Assembly: GCF_003385215.1 (NCBI RefSeq)
Contig: NZ_PQHW01000046.1
Location: 1 to 49,312, forward strand
DNA: 49,312 nucleotides
Origin: Amycolatopsis thermalba
GTDB lineage: Bacteria > Actinomycetota > Actinomycetes > Mycobacteriales > Pseudonocardiaceae
Direction: 5' to 3'
Below the pieces are notes generated by a model that made no database searches, was not told the origin of the DNA, and was given only the letters and a program-made list of their open reading frames with translations. The translations under genes and the position numbers were made by a program. Shown here in pieces: positions 30,231 through 36,973 of this stretch (its first letter is position 1; each line of letters begins with the position of its first letter).

Positions 30231-31115
30231 TCAACTCCACGCGCGGAGCTTCTCCGGGTTGAGCACCGCCCAGATGCGCCGGATCTTCTCGTCCGCGATC
30301 TCGAACGCGTACACCGACACGGTGACGCCGTCCTGCTGGGCGACCAGGCCGGGCCGGCCGTTGACCGTGCGCTCCAGGAGCGTGTGCGCGCGGAACCGCT
30401 GCTCCAGGCGGATCAGCGAGCGCAGGATCCGCTCGGCGCCTTCGACCGGGCGCAGGACCGTGCTGACCAGACCGCCGCCGTCGCTGATCGCCGTCACGTC
30501 GGGGGCCAGCAGGCCGAGGAGGGCCTCGATGTCCCGGGCTTCCCACGCCTGCTTGAAGTCCTGGACGATCTGCGCCTGCCGGGACACCGGCGTGGCGGGG
30601 GCCTGCGCGTCGCGCACGCGGCGGCGGGCCGAGGAGGCCAGCTGGCGGCACGCGGCCGGGGTGCGGCCGACGATCTCGGCGATTTCGGCGAAGGAGTAGC
30701 GGAAGACGTCGTGCAGGATGAACGCCACGCGCTCGGCCGGGGTCATCGCATCGAGCACGACGAGGAAGGCCATGCTGACCGACTCGTCGAGCGTGACCCG
30801 GTCGGCGGGATCGGCGGGCCGCCACTCGGAACTGTCCGGCACCGGTTCGGGAACCCACTCGCCCACGTAGGTCTCGCGCCGGGCGCGGGCCGAGGACAGC
30901 ACGTTGAGGCAGAGGCGGCCGGCGACCTTGGTCAGCCACGCGCCGGGGGAGACGATGGCCTCCTGATCCTCGCGGGACATCGCGTACCAGCGCGCGCAGG
31001 TCTCCTGGACCACGTCCTCGGCCTCCGCCAGGGACCCCAGGAGCCGGTACGCCAGGTTGATCAGCTGACGCCGCTCGCTCATGATCGCGGTCAGGCCGTC
31101 GTCCGGTTCGGTCAT
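30231..31115 (-). CDS. ECF41-type RNA polymerase sigma factor
   Basis: A 294-residue ECF sigma factor with region 2 (LINLAYRLLGSLAEAEDVVQ), region 4 (MTPAERVAFILHDVFRYSF, GRTPAACRQLAS) and the NTF2-like C-terminal extension. It carries the three marks of ECF41: W-V-P-E-P after region 2, DGGG in the extension and NPEKL at the end. ECF41 members are regulated by their own C-terminal domain and usually control an adjacent COE-class gene; the FAD oxidoreductase at 31204 is in the right place. The ATG is 31113-31115 with GAGGAG upstream. An 18-bp palindrome sits 59 bp upstream of the start. Confidence 0.93.
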   Translation of the reverse strand: MTEPDDGLTAIMSERRQLINLAYRLLGSLAEAEDVVQETCARWYAMSREDQEAIVSPGAWLTKVAGRLCLNVLSSARARRETYVGEWVPEPVPDSSEWRPADPADRVTLDESVSMAFLVVLDAMTPAERVAFILHDVFRYSFAEIAEIVGRTPAACRQLASSARRRVRDAQAPATPVSRQAQIVQDFKQAWEARDIEALLGLLAPDVTAISDGGGLVSTVLRPVEGAERILRSLIRLEQRFRAHTLLERTVNGRPGLVAQQDGVTVSVYAFEIADEKIRRIWAVLNPEKLRAWS

Positions 31116-31173
31116 GTGTGCTCGGCTCCTCGGTCGCGTCCGTCTCCACCGGTCCGACCGGACAGCGGGGCGG

Positions 31174-31191
31174 AACGTCAGGCCTGACGTT
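31174..31191. promoter_or_regulatory. 18-bp perfect palindrome between ECF41 and oxidoreductase genes
   Basis: AACGTCAGGCCTGACGTT is an exact palindrome in the 88-bp gap between the divergent ECF41 sigma-factor and oxidoreductase genes. Its position fits an operator over the sigma-factor promoter. It shares the TCAG/CTGA half-site core with the palindrome at 19768-19785. Confidence 0.5.
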
Positions 31192-31203
31192 TCGCGGCGG
31201 TGG

Positions 31204-32349
31204 GTGGTCGGTTCCCGCCTGCGGATGCGCGACGACGTCGACGTGACGCTGGTCAACCCCCGTCCGGCGTTCGTCGACCGCATCCGGCTGCACCAGTTCG
31301 TCGCCGGCACCGGCGAGGCCGCGGTGGACTACGACTCGATGCTGGACGACGGCGTCCACCTCGTGGTCGACACCGCCACCCGCATCGACACCGGCGCCCG
31401 CACGGTGGAGCTGGCCTCGGGCCGCGAGCTGGACTACGACTACGTGATCTACGCGGTCGGCAGCACCGCGGCGGTGCCGTCGGTGCCGGGCGCGGCCGAG
31501 TTCGCCGTCCCGCTCGCCGAACTCGAATCGGCACAGCGGGTGCGCGGCGAGCTGGACCAGCTGCGTGCCGATGCGCCGATCACGGTGGTCGGCGGCGGGC
31601 TGACCGGTATCGAGACGGCCGCCGAACTGGCCGAGCGGGGACGCCGGGTCACCCTGGTGTGCGGCGGCACCCTCGCGCCGTCGCTGGGCGCCGGGAGCCG
31701 CCGGTACATCGCCAAGTGGCTCGCCCGGCACGGGGTCACCGTGCTGGAGACCGTCGAGGTCGCCGAGGTCCGGCCGGACGCGGTCGCCTACACCGACGGC
31801 ACGGTGCGCGCGAGCGCGCTGACCGTCTGGACCGCGGGTTTCGCCGTTCCGGAGCTGGCGGCCGCGAGCGGGCTGCGCACCGACGACCTCGGCCGTCTGC
31901 TCACCGACGAGACGCTGACCAGCCTCGACGACGACCGGATCGTCGCGGCCGGCGACGCCGCCGCGCCGTCGGGCCTGCCGTTGCGGATGAGCTGCCAGGC
32001 CGCCGCGCCGCTCGGGGCGCAGGCCGCCGACACCGTGCTGAGCCGCATCGCCGGGACCGAACCGCCGGTGCTGGACGTCGCGTTGGTGGGGTCGTGCGTC
32101 AGCCTCGGTCGGCACGCGGCCGTGCGGCAGTTCGCGCGCAAGGACGACACCGCGCTGAACTTCCAGGTCGGCGGCCGCCTCGGCGCGGCCTACAAGGAGC
32201 TGGCCTGCAAGCTCGGGGTGCTGAAGATCCGCCGCGAGGCGCGCAAGCCCGGTTCCCTGCGGTGGATCAAGGGCGGCCGTCGGGTCGCAGGCCCAGCGAG
32301 CGCAGCAGCGCCCGCAACTCCGACTCGTACAGCTTCGCCGGGTCGGTGA
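31204..32349 (+). pseudogene. FAD/NAD(P) oxidoreductase (NDH-2-like) lacking its N-terminal FAD loop
   Basis: The frame encodes the body of an NDH-2-like disulfide-fold oxidoreductase: VDVTLVNPRPAFVDRIRLHQ, YDYVIYAVGSTA, the second dinucleotide loop ITVVGGGLTGIETAAELAERG, and the FAD-contact segment DDDRIVAAGDAAA. The first 25-30 residues with the essential GxGxxG of the FAD site are missing. Upstream bases in all frames hold no such motif; instead there is the sigma-factor upstream region. Possible starts are GTG 31204 or ATG 31225. The 3' end overlaps the TetR gene on the other strand by 83 bp. I call it a 5'-truncated pseudogene; a variant short protein is the alternative. Confidence 0.6.
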
Positions 32350-32980
32350 CCTGCGGCCCGAGGTGGCCGTAGACCTCAAGGGAGATGAGGCCGTGCATCC
32401 GCCCCCAGGTCCGCAGGGACAGCGCGAGCACGCCGGGCGGCAGGCCGGGGAACTCCTCGCGCATGTGCTGGACCAGGGCGGGGCCGAAGTCCTCCCAGGT
32501 GAAGTCGTCGTCCGGGGCCTGGACCGTCGGCCAGGCCCCGGCGACCAGCTCGGTCAGCAGCGCGCACGCCCGGCGTTCCGCGTCCGCCGCGGCGCCGCCT
32601 TCCGGGGCGCGGTAGCCGGGCACCGGGTCGCCGTAGATGAGCCGGAAGCCCTCGGGGTTGGCCAGGGCCCACTCGCGCAGGGCGCGGCCCCACGCCAGGA
32701 TCCGCCCGGCCGGGTCGTCCGCGGGCACGGCGTCGCGCGCGGCCTCGGCGGTGTCGACGAACGAGGTGTAGACGTCGGAGATCAGCGTGGTGATCAGGTC
32801 GTCGCGGGTGGGGTAGTAGCCGTAGATCGCGCCGGCCGTCATGCCCATTTCGCGGGCGATCGCGCGCAGTGAGATCGCGTCGGGGCCGCCCTTGGCCATC
32901 AGCTCCAGCGCGATCGTCTTGATCTCGCGTGCCGTCTCCGCCCGCAGCCGTTCCCGGCGGCTCGTCGTCGCTTCGCCCAC
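32267..32980 (-). CDS. TetR family transcriptional regulator
   Basis: A 237-residue TetR repressor with helix-turn-helix SLRAIAREMGMTAGAIYGYYPTRDDLI at residues about 40-65 and a C-terminal ligand domain of the TetR_C_13-like type (EWALANPEGFRLIYGDPVPGY). The start is GTG 32978-32980. A TACAGT hexamer seven bases upstream on the minus strand suggests a leaderless or near-leaderless transcript. It diverges from the quinone oxidoreductase gene; the operator at 33023-33039 is the likely binding site. Confidence 0.92.
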   Translation of the reverse strand: MGEATTSRRERLRAETAREIKTIALELMAKGGPDAISLRAIAREMGMTAGAIYGYYPTRDDLITTLISDVYTSFVDTAEAARDAVPADDPAGRILAWGRALREWALANPEGFRLIYGDPVPGYRAPEGGAAADAERRACALLTELVAGAWPTVQAPDDDFTWEDFGPALVQHMREEFPGLPPGVLALSLRTWGRMHGLISLEVYGHLGPQVTDPAKLYESELRALLRSLGLRPDGRP

Positions 32981-32981
32981 C

Positions 32982-33009
32982 TTGACACTGTACGGCGTCG
33001 GCCTACTAT
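32982..33009 (+). promoter_or_regulatory. Sigma70-type promoter for the quinone oxidoreductase gene
   Basis: TTGACA (32982-32987) and TACTAT (33004-33009) are separated by 16 bp. Transcription would begin near 33016, just before the operator at 33023. The promoter overlaps the first bases upstream of the divergent tetR start. Confidence 0.7.
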
Positions 33010-33022
33010 TCGCCGTAGTGTT

Positions 33023-33039
33023 ACTACACAGCGTGTAGT
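33023..33039. promoter_or_regulatory. TetR-type operator
   Basis: Inverted repeat ACTACAC (33023-33029), spacer AGC, GTGTAGT (33033-33039). It lies about 7-23 bases after the predicted transcription start and ahead of the ribosome binding site of the quinone oxidoreductase gene, where a repressor would block transcription. Confidence 0.7.
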
Positions 33040-33057
33040 TAAGAAACGGAGTTCAGT

Positions 33058-34041
33058 ATGGCAAGAGCAGTTCTGTTCGACCGGATCGGGGGTCCCGAGG
33101 TGCTGCGGATCGAGGACCGGCCGGTGCCCGAGCCCGGCCCGGGCGAGGTGCGCATCCGGGTGGACGCGATCGGACTCAACCGGGCCGAGGCGCTGTTCCG
33201 CGCGGGCACCTACTACGAGCAGACGATCCTGCCCGGCTCGCCGATCGGCTACGAGGCGGCCGGTGTGGTCGAAACGGGGGTCGAGGGCTTCCCCGAGGGC
33301 ACCGAGATCAGCACCATCGCGTCGTTCTCGATGCGGCAGTACGGCGTGTACGGCGACCGGGTCGTGGTGCCCGTGTCGAGCCTGGTCCGCCGCGCGGTGG
33401 ACGAGGTCACCGGCGCGTCGGTCTGGCTGACCCACCAGACCGCCTACGGCGCGCTGGTCGAGCGCGGCGGCCTGCGGCCCGGGGACACCGTGCTGATCAC
33501 CGCCGCCTCCAGCGGCGTCGGCATCGCCGCGATCCAGATCGCCAACCACCTCGGCGCGGTGCCGATCGCCGTCACCCGCACCGGCGCCAAGCGTGACCAG
33601 CTGCTCGCGGCCGGCGCCGCGCACGTCGTCACGCTCGACTCGACGGACCTGGTCAAGGAGGTGCGGGAGCTGACCGGCGGCGCGGGCGCGACCCTGACCA
33701 TCGACCCGGTCGGCGGCCCCGGCGTGGTGGACCTGGTCGAGGCCACCGCGGTGGGCGGGCTGCTGGTCGTCTACGGCTGGATGGGCGGTGCACCCACGCC
33801 GCTGCCGATGAACTGGGACCGGCAGGTCACCGTGTTCGGCTACGGCAACGGCAGCTACGTCACCCGCAACCCCGAACGGCGGCGCCGGTCGGAGCACTTC
33901 ATCAACGCCGGCCTGCGCATCGGCACCCTGCGCCCGGCCGTGGACCGCGTGTTCGACGACCTGGCCGACATCGTCGAGGCCCACGCGCACCTCGAATCGA
34001 ACGCGCAGGTGGGCAAGGTGGTGGTCCGCGTTCGTCACTGA
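33058..34041 (+). CDS. Zinc-type alcohol dehydrogenase-like quinone oxidoreductase (MDR family)
   Basis: A 327-residue medium-chain dehydrogenase/reductase of the NADPH:quinone oxidoreductase branch. The N-terminal GroES-like domain has GPGEVRIRVDAIGLNRAEAL; the Rossmann domain shows VLITAASSGVGIAAIQIANH. No catalytic zinc ligands are seen, which fits the quinone reductase group. The ATG at 33058 has ACGGAG upstream. It is under a consensus promoter with a TetR operator, so induction by an electrophile or quinone is plausible. Confidence 0.9.
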   Translation: MARAVLFDRIGGPEVLRIEDRPVPEPGPGEVRIRVDAIGLNRAEALFRAGTYYEQTILPGSPIGYEAAGVVETGVEGFPEGTEISTIASFSMRQYGVYGDRVVVPVSSLVRRAVDEVTGASVWLTHQTAYGALVERGGLRPGDTVLITAASSGVGIAAIQIANHLGAVPIAVTRTGAKRDQLLAAGAAHVVTLDSTDLVKEVRELTGGAGATLTIDPVGGPGVVDLVEATAVGGLLVVYGWMGGAPTPLPMNWDRQVTVFGYGNGSYVTRNPERRRRSEHFINAGLRIGTLRPAVDRVFDDLADIVEAHAHLESNAQVGKVVVRVRH

Positions 34042-34097
34042 GCGAGTGAACTCCGGCCCCCGCGGGTAGCCCTCCCGGCGAAGCGAAGGAGGTCACC

Positions 34098-34649
34098 GTG
34101 TCGACGGACAAGAAGGACGTCATCGCGTTGCTGGAGGACCAGCACCAGGAGATCCGCCGGTTGTTCGGCGTGGTCGAACGAGCCAAGGGGGACGAACGCA
34201 GGGACGCGTTCCGCGAGCTCGTGCGGCTGCTGTCGGTGCACGAGACCGCGGAGGAGGAACTGGTCCACCCCGAGGTGCGGCGCCAGGAGGGCGGCGAACC
34301 GATCGTCGAGGCCCGCGTGGGCGAGGAGCACCGCGCCAAGGAACTGCTGTCCACGTTGGACGACATGGGTCCGGACGCGGAGGGCTTCGACACCCTGCTG
34401 ATCCAGCTCCGGGACGACGTGCTGGCCCACGCCGAGCACGAGGAGCGGCTGGAGTTCCCGCTGCTGCGCCAGGCCTACGACGCCAAGCGGCTGGAAGCGA
34501 TGGCCGACACGGTGCGGGCGGCCGAGGCGGTGGCCCCGACCCGCCCGCACCCGGGAACGGAAAGCGCCGCGAAGAACATGCTGCTCGGCCCGCCGGCCGC
34601 CCTCATGGACCGAGCCCGCGACGCCATCCGCAGCGTGTTGAAGCGGTGA
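34098..34649 (+). CDS. Hemerythrin-domain protein
   Basis: A 183-residue protein with a hemerythrin HHE domain. Metal-ligand candidates are His in LLEDQHQEIRRLF, LLSVHETAEEELVHPEV, EEHRAKELL and LAHAEHEERLEFPLL. The tail (residues about 145-183) is variable. GTG 34098 has AAGGAGG seven bases upstream, an excellent site. Such proteins bind a di-iron centre and oxygen or NO. A 13-bp-stem terminator follows. Confidence 0.92.
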   Translation: MSTDKKDVIALLEDQHQEIRRLFGVVERAKGDERRDAFRELVRLLSVHETAEEELVHPEVRRQEGGEPIVEARVGEEHRAKELLSTLDDMGPDAEGFDTLLIQLRDDVLAHAEHEERLEFPLLRQAYDAKRLEAMADTVRAAEAVAPTRPHPGTESAAKNMLLGPPAALMDRARDAIRSVLKR

Positions 34650-34656
34650 GTCCGGG

Positions 34657-34685
34657 GGCCGGCCGCCCGTCGCGGGCGGCCGGCC
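34657..34685. terminator. Bidirectional stem-loop terminator
   Basis: GGCCGGCCGCCCG (34657-34669) and CGGGCGGCCGGCC (34673-34685) form a perfect 13-bp stem with loop TCG. It fills the 44-bp gap between the convergent hemerythrin and ScyD-like genes. Confidence 0.85.
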
Positions 34686-34693
34686 TGCCGGGG

Positions 34694-35791
34694 TCACAAA
34701 CCGACCCGCACCACGCTGCCGCTGCCGGGCCCGCTCGGCGGGTTCGGGCACGCGGCGCAGTTCGACACGTACGCCTTGCCGTCGCGCAGCGCCAGGCCAC
34801 CGGGCATCGTCAGCTCTTGCGTCACGATGTGCTGCGCGCCGTTGCGGCCGACCTGGATCAACGCGCCCGCCGGGTCGCCGCTGAGCAGGCCGTTGTGCGC
34901 GATCTCCAGCACGTACAGCTTCCCGTGCGAGAAACCGATGTCGATGATGTTGGTAAAGCCCTCCGCGTACACCTGCGGCGCCTTGCCCGGCGCCACCCGG
35001 TACACCCGCGCCGCGCCCTTCGGGAACGGGAAGCCGGTCAGTTCACCGACGTAGAGCGCACCGTCCGGCCCTAGCGCGACCGAGGTCGGCACGGACTGCA
35101 TCGGGATCTTCGTGCCGGGTGGCAGGCCGAGGAACGGTGGCGCGTCGACCATCCGTTCGGGGAACGTCGCGATGGTCAGGATCCGGCCCTTCTCCGGGAC
35201 CCAGAGCAGGGAGTTGCCGCCGGCGTCGACCACCACGCGACCGCCGGGCAGGGCGAGGACCGAGTTCGGGTTGCTGTCCGGCTCGCCGCCGTCGGGGTTG
35301 GCGGTCGCCTCGTAACCGGCGATGTCGGCGACCGGTTTGCCGTTGCGCAGCAACCACCCCAGGTACTGCTGCCCCTTCGGCGGCAGGTTCGTGCGCACCG
35401 CGGGGTCGGCCCCCAGGCCCACGGTGACGTACATGTTGCCCTTGCCCAGGAACGAGACGTCCGACGGGCCGATCGCGCCGGAACCGTCGCGTGCGGCGAT
35501 CGACGGCAGCCCGGTCAGGACGCGGTTCTGCTGCCCGCGGTGGATCCGGGTCACCGCACCCGACTCGCCGTAGCAGACCTCGTCACCCTCCGGACCCGCC
35601 ATGCACGGACCGGCGCCCCCGCGGCCGGCTTCCGCGACGTACAGGGCCCCGTCCGGGGAGAACGCGAGCCCGCGCGGGCTGTTCAGGCCTTCGGCCACTG
35701 TGGACACCGTGCCGCCGGCCTGCGCGTTCAGCGGTACCAGTGTCACCGCCATCGCGGTGGCGGCCGTCAGCAGGATTCGGGATGTCTTCAT
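34694..35791 (-). CDS. Secreted ScyD/ScyE family beta-propeller protein
   Basis: A 365-residue exported protein. The signal peptide is MKTSRILLTAATAMAVTLVP with cleavage near NAQAG. The mature part carries propeller blades such as LNSPRGLAFSPDGALYVAEA, VPTSVALGPDGALYVGELTG and PGGLALRDGKAYVSN, and an SDV-x-F-L-G-K-G segment typical of the ScyD/ScyE family. Function outside cyanobacteria is not established. Its ATG overlaps the acyltransferase stop by four bases, so it is the last gene of a three-gene operon. A cell-wall or extracellular binding role is possible. Confidence 0.88.
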   Translation of the reverse strand: MKTSRILLTAATAMAVTLVPLNAQAGGTVSTVAEGLNSPRGLAFSPDGALYVAEAGRGGAGPCMAGPEGDEVCYGESGAVTRIHRGQQNRVLTGLPSIAARDGSGAIGPSDVSFLGKGNMYVTVGLGADPAVRTNLPPKGQQYLGWLLRNGKPVADIAGYEATANPDGGEPDSNPNSVLALPGGRVVVDAGGNSLLWVPEKGRILTIATFPERMVDAPPFLGLPPGTKIPMQSVPTSVALGPDGALYVGELTGFPFPKGAARVYRVAPGKAPQVYAEGFTNIIDIGFSHGKLYVLEIAHNGLLSGDPAGALIQVGRNGAQHIVTQELTMPGGLALRDGKAYVSNCAACPNPPSGPGSGSVVRVGL

Positions 35792-36972
35792 ACGCCCGTC
35801 CTTTCACGACGATGGGCCCCCCTTCCGGAGACGGAATCGCGCGAACGAACGTTACGACGAGATTTCGGTTGAGGGCGCAAGTAAACGCGCAGCCGTTGCG
35901 TCGGGATTTCCACGAACAGCCAGGACAACAGCCCGCACGCGTACGCCAGCGGCAGCGCCAGCGCCATCAGCAGGTAGGAGTTGCGCACCCCGGCGAACAC
36001 GATGAGTTGCTGCACCGGCATCGCCCAGATGTACATACCGTAGCTGCCGTACACCCACTTGTCGTACCGGGCCAGGCGGCGCGGCCAGTGGTGCGCCCAC
36101 ACGATGGCGCCGTACCCGGCGGCGAACGGCAACACGAACCGCGCGGCCGGCTGCAGGACGGGCACGAAGTTGACCACCAGGTACACGGCCACGCCCGCGT
36201 ACGCGGCGGCCCGCGACAGCGGGATCGTGCCGTGGTAACGGTGCATCACCATGCCGATGACGAACGCGACCCCGAACGCGACCATCGCGCCCACCGGCAC
36301 CGACAGCAGTGACCCGCCGCGACCCTGGAACGTGTGGGTGGCGCCGAGGAAGGCGTCCAGCACGATGATCCCGGCCAGCAGCGCGAACAGGCCGACGCGG
36401 GCACGGCTGAGCAGACCGGTCAGTCCCGCGACGAGGACCAGCGCGTAGCCGGTGGTCTCCATCGGCAGCGTCCACAGTGACCCATTGGCCGACCACGGGT
36501 ACGGGTTTTCCGCGAACACGCCGGGAAGCAGGTGCTGCAACGGGTACAGCGCCGCGTTGTGCACCACGTAACCCCAGGTCGCCGTGTCCGTCCAGTACTC
36601 GGCGGCGTCGAGCACGGTGACCAGTGGGCCGATCACGAACGCGGTGACCATGACGACGACGAGCAGCGGGGGCCAGATCCGCAGCACCCGCTTGGCGACG
36701 TAGCGCCACCACGACGCGTCGCGCGTCCAGCTGTCGGTGATCTGGAACCCGCTCATCGCGAAGAAACCCATGAGCGCGAAGTAACCGGGGGACAGGTCCC
36801 AGCTCGCCGGCAGGATCGTCAGCCGCTGCGGGTCGACGAGCGGGAACGAGTGCTCGACGACGACCATGCTCGCGCCGATGAGCCGCAGCCACGCGAACCC
36901 GGTCTCGGCCTTGGCGTACTTCGCGGGGCGGATCTCCTGCGTGCGCTCCGCGGCGTTGTCGGCCGGCACCAC
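35788..36972 (-). CDS. Acyltransferase 3 (OafA-like) membrane protein
   Basis: A 394-residue multi-spanning membrane protein of the acyltransferase-3 family. The conserved N-terminal histidine is in GASMVVVEHSFPLVDP, followed by the first periplasmic/helix segment MGFFAMSGFQITDSW and the R-x-x-R-I-x-P motif (KRVLRIWPPLLV). About ten hydrophobic segments follow. The last 35 residues are basic and soluble. Such enzymes move acyl groups to sugars on the outer face of the membrane. The GTG start (36970-36972) is one base from the stop of the glycosyltransferase fusion gene; its stop overlaps the ScyD-like start. It probably decorates the glycan made by the upstream enzyme. Confidence 0.92.
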   Translation of the reverse strand: MVPADNAAERTQEIRPAKYAKAETGFAWLRLIGASMVVVEHSFPLVDPQRLTILPASWDLSPGYFALMGFFAMSGFQITDSWTRDASWWRYVAKRVLRIWPPLLVVVMVTAFVIGPLVTVLDAAEYWTDTATWGYVVHNAALYPLQHLLPGVFAENPYPWSANGSLWTLPMETTGYALVLVAGLTGLLSRARVGLFALLAGIIVLDAFLGATHTFQGRGGSLLSVPVGAMVAFGVAFVIGMVMHRYHGTIPLSRAAAYAGVAVYLVVNFVPVLQPAARFVLPFAAGYGAIVWAHHWPRRLARYDKWVYGSYGMYIWAMPVQQLIVFAGVRNSYLLMALALPLAYACGLLSWLFVEIPTQRLRVYLRPQPKSRRNVRSRDSVSGRGAHRRERTGV

Positions 36973-36973
36973 G

